NCBI RefSeq assembly: GCF_910592395.1
Contig: NC_088314.1
Span: forward strand, 7,750,001-7,814,000
From: Lineus longissimus
Lineage: Eukaryota; Nemertea; Pilidiophora; Heteronemertea; Lineidae
Length of the DNA stretch: 64,000 nucleotides
Reading direction: 5' to 3'
The position numbers and the translations under genes were made by a program. Shown here in pieces: positions 13,501 to 22,577 of this stretch; position 1 is the first letter of the stretch; each line of letters starts with the position of its first letter. Below the pieces are notes generated by a model that saw only the letters and a program-made list of their open reading frames with translations, did not search any database and was not told where the DNA came from.

Positions 13501-15048
13501 CGTACGGACATATAATGTAAATTCCCCCAAAGTTTCTCATCGCTTTGTACATTACATATTCAGTGTATGAGAACGATAAATATTTTACAACCAATAAAAT
13601 CAATCCCGAAATCAGAAGTTGGGCTTAATTATCTAACATTTAAGTTATGCTGTCATCTACCCGAAGCAAAAAACCTAAACGTATTGACGGTTGTCTTTGA
13701 CTGGCTGCATGGTGTTTCTCAAGTGGGAAACCACTTGCTTCTGAATACCCCTCATATCATTCTTTCACGCTACTCCTTACCAGTTATTTGCTTTGATCGA
13801 CAGAAAGTCTTTCCCATGTTTCGCCTTGTCGTATTGCTCGAACCTGATACAAGTTTCTTTTGACCAGTGCTTCATGGCGGAAAGGATGACATCCTGGCCT
13901 GTGGTTGATATATTGGCTGCAATTGTAAAATGTAGATTGAAATGTCTCTATAGAAAAATCGAGGAATAACTGATCAAACTAAATCACCCGTTGCAATTAT
14001 AGGGTGTCTCCCCAAATGATGCCTTGTGATGGGCTCCTTGGTTTCTCATTACTACGCCAGTGATGAAGGATCCAGAACTCCTAATTGGACACCACCAGAA
14101 CTCTCACTTGTATTGAATTCGCGTTCGGATTTTTTGAATGGATAGGACAAACTAACTTATAGATGAATATCCTGTAGATTTTTTGTATTTTGAGATATGA
14201 TATTTGGAAAATACCAGAAGTTAGTGCCAATGTTTTGCTCACATCCTTGTTAATGCTTGCATGTATACTCCGGTTTTACCGATCAAATATTGGTTACAAA
14301 TCATGGTATAAAGCTTGAAGAGACAGATTTTCTAGTCACCATTTCAGACGAATAGGTCGGTTAGGTAAGAGGTGAGAGAGGATACTTACAAACTGAGCTA
14401 TCAATGACATATGGAATGATCGCATTGGGCCAGTAGCTTGTTTCGGCTCTCAGCGCCTTCCGCCGAATTCGGGAGAGATGCGGCGATGTCCCGTCCCCAG
14501 CATCACCACTGTTGTTACTCGTAAATGAAATCGATGTCAGAGATTGCTCGGTCTGAAAAGAAATTAAGGATTGTATTTGGTTTGCTTATTCTTAGTACAT
14601 TTCTGATTTGCGTATACTAATCGATTGGTGCGATCGCTTCAGTCACTGGTTTATGTCCGGGGTTATACGCTCGGCACCATTCAATGAAATGAGATTCAAA
14701 AGAGGGAAATAATTTATCAGTGTGATTTAGCAAATCCCCGAAACGCCAACGCGAACGCGTTCGACATCATGATCAGGAGCTCGAATTTGGCGTTCGCGTT
14801 GGCGGGGGCTTTGCGAAAACTCCCAAAAGACAACCCGTTTATCATATACATGTCAGCAACAGTGACATCTGTTCGTCTGCCGTCTGCCGGGCTTCAGTTG
14901 GCTTTTTCACTGCTTTGAGGAGTGAAGAGCGGTCAGTTCGAGTGAGGGATTCTTGGGAGATAGTCGTCAATTGACATATGGCGGAGTAGGTGGAATAAGA
15001 AACGATACAAAATAATAAAGCCTTTAGTCCTAAATTCCGAGTAAACAA
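10551..15048 (-). CDS. Secreted astacin (M12A) metalloprotease with PAN/Apple-like domains
   Basis: Exons in gene order: 14390-14552, 13781-13916, 13296-13359, 13125-13210, 12701-12819, 11953-12060, 11662-11772, 11069-11365, 10551-10840 (458 codons with stop; phases agree throughout). A possible signal-peptide exon (M at 15048) lies upstream. Visible features: a basic RIRR site, then [11 protein letters not shown] (start of the mature protease); GCLGGEQHV; the zinc signature [13 protein letters not shown] (three His ligands and the catalytic Glu); the Met-turn SIMQY; and the domain end NLMYKC. Then come a Cys-rich exon (11662-11772) and two Cys-rich exons resembling PAN/Apple modules, ending in TGA. 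Expected role: zinc-dependent extracellular or zymogen-activated protease; substrate unknown. The gene lies inside a large inverted repeat. Confidence 0.92.
14730..14815. repeat. GC-rich hairpin upstream of the astacin propeptide exon
   Basis: CGCCAACGCGAACGC and its complement GCGTTCGCGTTGGCG are separated by about 30 bases, giving a strong potential stem-loop in the intron next to the candidate first exon. Confidence 0.6.
14842..15048 (-). CDS. Candidate signal-peptide exon of the astacin gene
   Basis: An ORF begins with a hydrophobic leader ([19 protein letters not shown]) and continues with a polar stretch, as expected for a secreted zymogen. It is on the right strand and upstream of the propeptide exon. 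The obvious donor (T|GTATAT near 14850) leaves phase 1, whereas the next known exon begins in phase 0. Either a small linking exon between 14560 and 14840 was missed, or this ORF is not the true first exon. Confidence 0.4.
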   Translation of the reverse strand: MFTRNLGLKALLFCIVSYSTYSAICQLTTISQESLTRTDRSSLLKAVKKPTEARQTADEQMSLLLTCI

Positions 15049-15092
15049 AAATGACGCACCCAGGATACACGCCTATCGCCCACAATAGTTTA

Positions 15093-16205
15093 ACCGGTGT
15101 ATTCCTGTTTCGCCTACTTCCTGTTCCGCCTATTCCTGTTCCGCCTATTCCTGTTCCCCCTATTCCTGTTTCCCTATTCCTGATTCGCCTACTTCCTGTT
15201 CCGCCTAATTCCTGTTTCGCCTAATCCTGTTTCGCCTATTCAAATGTATTGCTAATGTCCCCACAGACGTAGGAATATGAACCGTCCCTTACTTTAGTGT
15301 TAAAGGCTATCATTAAGAATAAAGTCTGAAATAATGGATTTAGCGACATGTCAATTATTTCAGTATTATTCGGAATAACTTTGGAAAATTATACATAGCT
15401 TACATAGGCTTATGTTTTAGCTTATTTTAAAAGGCAAGAAATAAAATAGTAAGAAAGTTTTACCCTTTCATTAGATTTGAGAAAGGTACTGTTGAAAATT
15501 TGCATTAAAGGTTTCCAGTAGTCGAAGAGCATTGATTTATATGTGGTTTATATTGATACGTTGATATGTACTGTCCTAAAGAATTCACTAATTCGAATGA
15601 TAATCCTTAAGTTTTGTTCTATTTGTCATTGTACTGTGCCCTTTGGTGCGACAATAATTGGTCTGATGAATGACGATATCTTCATAAGCTGCACGTGAAA
15701 TCATATATCATGATATGTATTTTCAACCTTGTTTGACTTGATATGTGCTGTACCTACATGTATATTATGACATGGGTTTTACAGCTGATTTTGATCAAAT
15801 AATTATGAGAATGTACAGTATTATGTATTTTTATCAAAAACTCATGAATTCCTGTTTTTTAAAATAAACGACTGCTTTACTCTACTTAATCTATTAGTTT
15901 TTACTGTGTGTCAGTATGGTCCTATGGTCAAATAAGTCCCGGACTGTCCCCGCTTTGAAGGTGACTCTTTCAAAACGGTCATGGCATGGTTTGTTAACAA
16001 AGTTGATGGCATTTAATTAGTCAAATTGTCATCAAAATGGACATGCATCCCTAAGGTTCCCCGTGGGAGAGTCGATTTATTGTAGGGGTACTGGAAAGTA
16101 GGCGAAACAGGAAGTAGGCGAAACAAGAATAGGCGAAACAGGAAATAGGCCAAACAGGAATTTTGTAGGCGAAACAGGAATAGGCGAAACAGGCATAAAC
16201 CACTT
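15093..16205. repeat. Foldback-like element; right arm of the inverted repeat
   Basis: 15097-16027 is the reverse complement of 9476-10352. Its inner end (15097-15242) carries ATTCCTGTTTCGCCT-type units, and a second array in the opposite orientation (AGGCGAAACAGGAA units) closes the element at about 16098-16196. Minisatellite arrays inverted at both ends around a unique body recall foldback-type elements. The left copy at 9476 lacks the outer array and looks truncated. Confidence 0.75.
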
Positions 16206-17332
16206 AACCATGGTGTAACATATTAATTAGGGCCATCGCAATTATGATATTTTAATTAAATATCCTGATCTGACGCTTAATAGGTCAAGACTATGAGTTG
16301 ATGATATTAGTTTCGTGTATCATAACAATATTAATTGAATGTTGGAACACATTGTAGGCCTACAAGATATCATTTTGTCTATGGTTATTTTGCACAGTGG
16401 CAATGTAGCAATGGTATAGAAAGCTACAATTTCTTACTTTTTTAGGACTGACGCGTACAACAACGCATTGAGTGAAAGTTCACACCTATTCTACAAACTT
16501 TGCAACCAATCCATAGTTATTCCATTTTTTCCTAATATTCACAGGATATTGTTCTTGAGAGAAGGTTCCTGTCAATTTCCTTGAAAGTGAACTACACTTA
16601 TAAGCCTAATTTGTATAAGTGTTTTGTTGCTTGTCCATTTCCTTGAACGTGAACTACACCCATATAGCCTAATTTGAAGTGTTTGTTCAAAGAACACTTA
16701 ACCCTTTCCTTACATTTTGTCTGGTCAGTCTCCATTTCACTTTGAACCAAGGATGAAAATGTGAAAAACCACCCAAGACTCGAGACCCAAGAACTTTATA
16801 TGCTTTCAAGGTGATTTCGTGATTGCAAAAGTAAGGCACACCCACCAGAACAGTTAGAAAAAAGGCCAAATATACATTAGTAAAGGCAGTCTAGAGGAGA
16901 GTGGTGGCCAAAGAGTACGATGGCATCAAGCCAAAGAGGACAAGCGGGGGCGCCTATAGTCCATGCTTCTATGAATATGTCACGTCAATGGCCCAAATTT
17001 AATTTGGAGTCAGAGGCGTAAAATTCAGTTTGACTGCTGTGTTATAACAGCAGCACCCGTTGAATGACTTGGATATGTTATGTACTGATATGTCAGTTGT
17101 CAGAGCTGAAATACATATTCAAAACTGACCCCTAATTGCCCTTGAAATTTTGTAAAAAAGGCCCCCCCCCGGAAATCCTAAAGCGACGACCATGAATGTT
17201 TTAATTTATGGAGGTGACTACTTGGCAAGCCCGGCTTACCAAACAGCGACTTTTTCTTGTCCTGTTTGGCAAGCGGCTCTTCAAACAGGACAAAAAAGAT
17301 GCCTGTTCGGCGAGCGGCTTGCCAAATAGACC
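16206..17332. other. Spacer with a short tandem duplication
   Basis: No gene seen. Two diverged copies of a ~65 bp segment containing TTTCCTTGAA(A/C)GTGAACTACAC and AGCCTAATTTG lie at about 16570-16620 and 16632-16685. Confidence 0.5.
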
Positions 17333-17511
17333 CGGTGTAACATCTGTGGTTGTTTCCCATGTGTCAGTGTTTCCAAACAATAGGCAGCTAGAGAGACCAT
17401 GACTTTTCAATAGGGGGAAACACAGAAAAACTTGTCAATCTATCTTTTAGCGTTCCCAAACAATGAGGGGAAACACTCAAAAATAAAAACACTCAAAAAC
17501 ATTACACCGGC
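17333..17511. mobile_element. Short MITE-like repeat, copy 1
   Basis: Bounded by CCGGTGTAA and its complement TTACACCGG. The inner part (AGAGACCATG, TTTCAATAGGGG, CCCAAACAATGAGG, AACACTCAAAA) recurs in the same orientation at 19467-19592, showing a dispersed family. It is non-coding. Confidence 0.6.
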
Positions 17512-18952
17512 CTTAATTTATACCAAAAATGCTTCAAAATAGCAAACAACGAACCTGTATCAGCATCAGTATCGCAAATATGAACACACGTATCAATTTG
17601 TCCGCCCATGATGATGGGTGCCACGACTCCTCCATCTCAGATAAATCAATGAACATCGAATCGAGTTAATCATCCATTCGATTGATGACTATATTCCAAG
17701 ATGAGTTCATCTTCCCAACACCAACATGATTATGATTATAAATCTTTATATATCTAAAGGCCTACACTTGACACTTGAGAAGGCGTTCATACTTCGAAGC
17801 AGTTGTTATCAGAGGAAGTTAGATGGAAGTACATTGTATAAGTTTAAATTACATCACAAAATGTAGAAGGTCACTAGCGACTGGCGACAGTTTAAGGGTG
17901 TATTTTTCATTGCATTATAGTTTTTTTCGAGATGAAGTGAACTAATAACATCTTTATATACATGTAGTTCAGGTTCTTTAAGTGAGCATGGTAGATGCAT
18001 TGGTCATGTCTAGATTGACCTGATATAAAACTTGTGTCAGAATTGAACGACATGTCATGTGGGGCGCACATTCTTCCATGTATAGAGAAGTTATAATTGA
18101 CATGAAATTTCGTATAATTTCGATCTTGTCTTAAAAGCCTACTTTGTTCGTTCAAACATGTGAAAATTAAACTCGAATTAGGAAATTTCTAATCGTGTAA
18201 ATGCGCACTGAATAGAAATTTCATTGATCCCTTTATGCGCAGACACACGTCATACAAAATACAGTGAATACCAAGTTTCAGCGAATTTTGCATGCAGACT
18301 AACTGCACTATTACGGCATGGTGTTTATCGTTTTCCTGAGCCACCAGTAAACACACTAAACACACCGAATCGCGTATCCCTTTAAAGGTCTATGCCAAGC
18401 CGGAATATGCCGTCACTGATCAGGTAGACTTTGATACTCGAAGTTGATCTGCAGGTATAGGGAGACGAGTACTGCTCCTACCAAACTACCGATTGTATCG
18501 ATATTTTCTTTACACCTGGCGGAAGATGAGGATATTTTTCGCACGTGCCGAAGATAAAGGTGTTGCTTTGTCCATCTGCATGCTCATCTTTCCATATCCG
18601 TCAAACAGTTTCACGGGTTCATGCCGGCCCTAACCAAACTCAAAACAAACTCGGGATTCCACTGTTGGCCTTAGTATTAGTAATATCCGCCGTTGAAAAC
18701 TTTTTCATTTACAATTGTTTAATTAATTATTGTAGTCTAATCATACGACCAAATTAATTTCACAATTTAATTTAATAAAATATCTTCACCATATAGTCTT
18801 GGTGTGCTTTTGTTTACTTGGCGTATTATTATTTCCTACCTCGATCAATTTTGCAAATAGCAGACCATCTAAACCAGGAAAGAAGGCTTTTAATATTAAC
18901 GATAGAATTGATAAGGGTTCAATAGTTTTATGGGTCACTATTGCTCGGACTT
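17512..18952. other. Spacer upstream of the lectin-like gene
   Basis: No supported exon or repeat. AT-rich sequence leading to the promoter of the C-type-lectin-like gene. Confidence 0.4.
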
Positions 18953-18960
18953 TATAAATA
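18953..18960 (+). promoter_or_regulatory. TATA box of the lectin-like gene
   Basis: TATAAATA lies 52 bases before the ATG at 19012. Transcription would be expected to start about 25-30 bases downstream, giving a very short 5' UTR. The position fits; function is inferred. Confidence 0.55.
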
Positions 18961-19011
18961 GTTTCCTTGTCCCATCACTTTTATCATTTCCAAATTAGTC
19001 AATGAGAAACG

Positions 19012-20827
19012 ATGAAGGCCTGCTTGATTATCGCACTGTTCGCTGGTAAGTAGACGATTTTTGTGAAGTGCGGATGATCCCGGGGATGACCCGTCCCGAT
19101 ACGATTCAGCACTATGTCACTTCGTCGAAAGTGTAACGGCGAAACCATTTTTTTTCCTTCTGATACCCCCTCCAAGCCAAAAAACAAGTATATACTTATC
19201 CCTTTCCAAACCAGCCAGCGATCGAGGTAAATATTTGAAAGACTCTGGTTACAGTAAGTTTTAAGAAAACGTTCTTAAATTGCCTTTTCAGTTGGCGTCC
19301 TCTGCCTTGTGACGGCAGAAAATCAGGAGTTCACCAAAGATGGCTTGGTGATAACATTCCATAGCGAAAAGCTAAACAGAACTGCCGCAGCTCAAGTGTG
19401 CGCGGAGGAGGGTGGGACTCTAGGGAAGATACCAAACAAGGCGATTCAAGGTAGGTAGGACATCTGGAGAGACCATGGCCTTTCAATAGGGGAAACATAG
19501 CAAAAAAAAGTTTCAATCTGACGTCTCTTAGGTTTCCCAAACAATGAGGGAAAACACTCAAAACTGAAACACATAAAAATGTTACATCGGTGTAAAAGAA
19601 ATGCAAGTCCCCCAGAATCTAAGTCCGGTGCTTTTGTTAAAGTGAATAGAGTCGCCGAGTTCCTTTGTTGAAGATTATGTAGCTATTGCCCTAACCAAAC
19701 CATTAACCACATTCGTTGACAATACACAGCTATTGTATGGGGTCCTGCATTCCTAGGACGTCCATTCCTTTTCCACCTGGTATATACCAGATTTCATCCG
19801 CTACTCTATTTTGTGTTCTACATTCTACGTTCTACAAATTTTGTCCTCCTCTACTTTACTCTAGACATCGTTTGTTTTCTCAAGATTTCATATGTCTCCG
19901 ACTCATTCTTTACTCGAGATTTCATATGTTATTGAATTTTCCACTTCATCTTTTTTCCACTAGATTTCATCTTCGAAAAAGCAAAAGAACTCAAAGCGGC
20001 GAGATTCATTAAGAGTAGCTCTCTTTGGTTTGGTTATGACTGCACGGATGAGAGGAAGGCTATTTGGAGCGATGGGGAGGATGTTGATTACAAGTAAGTG
20101 CACATCCACATATTGTTGTATCTCACGTGTCTACGCACGTTGAACCTTTTTCTTAGAATTTTTTGACTTGAAAAAACAGAGTTTTGATATTTCCCAATCA
20201 TATTGATTGGTTAGTGTTAAGAAATTGTAAAGTTTATCAGGTGATATGAAAAATGTTATAGGTGGATCATAAACTTTTGCAAATGACTATTTCACAATAA
20301 TTGTCAACTTTTTGAACGAACGATGCAGACGACGTGAACTGTATCTATACCTATTGAGGCTGGGCACCAGGGTAGGTTGTATGCTCTTCAGTCGCCACCA
20401 CATCACACATAAGCTCTGTCGTTGCCAAGCCAGTGAAACTGAAAGGCCCTCGGTGAAGCTCAGGATGAAGGCTGGGTGACATAAAAAGTGAAACATAGAA
20501 CAACAAGAACAAACTAAACGAACGTGACATGCGAATAGTTCCACGTGACATTTAAACGTGACATGTGACAACATGAATCAGTCAAAAGGCCCCTCTGGCC
20601 ATTTTTACGGTAATGAGCACATCTGGGCGTTTCATTTAATGGAAGCTCCTTTTTATTTCAGACACTGCGCGAAATGGAGTTGTTATACCAAATGCAGGAC
20701 TGGAGCCAACAAGTGGATGTTCAGTGTGGTACCTTGCAAGTACAAGACTTGGCTGAATGCCGGCGAATGGTTCCGTGCATGGATCGGTAACACTGCGAGT
20801 TTCATCTGCACCCACGACGAAGAGTAG
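19012..20827 (+). CDS. Small secreted C-type-lectin-like protein (complete)
   Basis: Four exons: 19012-19045, 19292-19450, 19964-20093, 20662-20827, total 489 nt = 162 aa plus TAG, all with GT/AG borders and matching phases. The first ~20 residues (MKACLIIALF...) form a signal peptide split by intron 1. The rest matches a C-type-lectin fold: AAAQVCAEEGGTLGKIP (second-strand/alpha-1 region), SLWFGYDC (the WIG-like core), WSDGEDVDY (the WSDG..Y element), and ASFICTHDE (last Cys). The calcium/sugar motifs EPN or QPD and WND are not seen, so classical Ca2+-dependent sugar binding is doubtful. A likely role is a secreted mucosal, shell or immune protein (inference). Poly(A) signals follow at 21113 and near 21295. 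Confidence 0.85.
19467..19592. mobile_element. Short MITE-like repeat, copy 2 (intron 2 of lectin-like gene)
   Basis: Same family and orientation as 17389-17511: shares GAGAGACCATG, TTTCAATAGGGG, CCCAAACAATGAGG and a degenerate TTACATCGGTGTAA end. It starts 17 bases after the exon 2 donor. Confidence 0.65.
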
Positions 20828-21112
20828 GAAGACAGAGAAGTGGTGAGTTCGCCAAGATATGCAGACAAAATACACCGCCAGTTTGCGGTTTGCTTTGTAA
20901 AAAAGGCAAGCTCCGCAACTCCCCCGTCTTCCGAACGAACGGAAGGACGAAGGTCGGTTTTTCACAACCTGTCTTTGAGCGGGCCGCCGAAAGCATTTGC
21001 GACAGTCCATGCGGCAGTAAAGAAGGGGGTCTTCTTTCGTCTCAAAAATATCAGAGAATCTTCCCATTTTAATTTACCGATTCTGGTTATAGCCTCACAG
21101 TGAATAAATGAA

Positions 21113-21118
21113 AATAAC
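21113..21118 (+). other. Poly(A) signal, lectin-like gene
   Basis: AATAAA about 290 bases after the stop codon at 20827; a second AATAAA lies near 21295. Confidence 0.5.
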
Positions 21119-21604
21119 TTTATAGTATTAATTTAGGGTGACAACTTTCTTAAACTACATATTTAGGCCTAGTCTTTATCAACTATTGATTAATGCACCA
21201 TATTCAGCATGTAATTCTATTTCAGGATGCAGTGGAATGTAGATTGTGCAGTCCAATTCATTCCTACATCATCCATCTCTATTGGTACGGTATAAATAAA
21301 ATACTAGAATCGCAAAACGCTGGCGTTATTTTCTTATTCGGTTGACTGTGAAAGAAACCCTGACATATGGCGTTGTTGGATGACTTCTAGTGTCTCTTAT
21401 AATAAGACCTCGCATGAAATCAAGGTGGAGAAGACTGCACTTAGAATTGTCTTCTTCCTGCATGAATATAATCATAGTCTTTCAAACACAATTTATTTGA
21501 AAGACTCTCGATATAATCATGTCTAATTAGACAATCATCTCATCGACACCCCCCTCGAAAAGATCGGTCTTTTTTTATTTACGTGTAAAGAAGCGACCAT
21601 CTTA

Positions 21605-21978
21605 TGCAAGTATCAATTCGTTTCTTGTACCCCCCCCCCCCCCCCCCCTCCTCAAGGGTAGTTAAGCTATCACCACTAATCTTTGCCGATGCTTGAGTAG
21701 TATTTATTTTTCCTTTAGTGAAAATTTGGCAAAGCTGGAAAGAATAAGGATGCTAATGTGTCGATGTCTTGTCGAACATACAGCCTTACCCAGTAAAATT
21801 AGTTCGGTTACTTTATATGACGGTGATAACTGATATATTGTTGATGGTGATGTCTTGACGAAAGAAAAAGTAGCATTGGTGAAAAAAGGGTGATGCTTGA
21901 GCCTTAAGATGTCGTTATAGGGTGATAAGGTGTCGTACCCTTGAGGAGGGGGGGTACAAGACACGAATTGATATTGCA
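21605..21978. mobile_element. MITE-like element with inverted ends and a poly-C run
   Basis: The left end contains TATCAATTCGT, TTCTTGTACCCC, a C run of about 20, and CTCCTCAAGGGTA; the right end has the complement TACCCTTGAGGAGG, GGGTACAAGA and ACGAATTGATA. Arms are ~45 bp around ~275 bp. No ORF of note. Confidence 0.6.
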
Positions 21979-22213
21979 TTAAGAACAACGAAGACACCAA
22001 GTGCTGCACCCCTGTGCGGAGATTGCCATCTAAATGTTCCTCTTCTAAATGGGTTTCCATCAGTTTTGATCCATACTCTATTGTCAACTACAAGTGATGG
22101 TCACAGGCCAGGAGAACCCCAGGGAACATGGTGGCTGAAGACTTGGAAACTGATTTGCATCCATGTACAGGTTCCAAATTTTTCTAAGCACAATTTGAAT
22201 TTTAAAACAATTG

Positions 22214-22219
22214 TTTATT
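22214..22219 (-). other. Candidate poly(A) signal, zinc-finger gene
   Basis: TTTATT on the plus strand is AATAAA on the minus strand, about 360 bases beyond the zinc-finger stop codon, so the 3' UTR probably runs 22577 to ~22190. Confidence 0.4.
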
Positions 22220-22577
22220 TATCACCTTTACATGACCAATATTACATATTTCATAATAGTACATACTCGGTCATCATTACTACATACATTATTGTACAAG
22301 TAATAATTTCATCAAATTTGCGATTACTGCAAACACTACTCCTCTGATCAGTGGCTCAGTGCAAGAACCATGATTTCTACAATGAACTTTGGCAAATGAT
22401 TAAATTCCCAAATGCTACATGTACCACATAGGTCTCATAGGTCTTCTTTGACAAGGAAGGACATGTACTTTACATTGTGCTTGCCTTCGCACAAATTCCA
22501 TTGCAAGACTGTTGGTCCAGGTCGGAGATCTCCTAGAGAAAACATAATCACAGTATTGGTCTTTTTTCGAGGACTAT

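Noticed and set aside
20636-21103. Several ORFs on both strands around the last lectin exon
   Set aside because: No signal, domain or splice support; the supported frame is the plus-strand exon ending at 20827.
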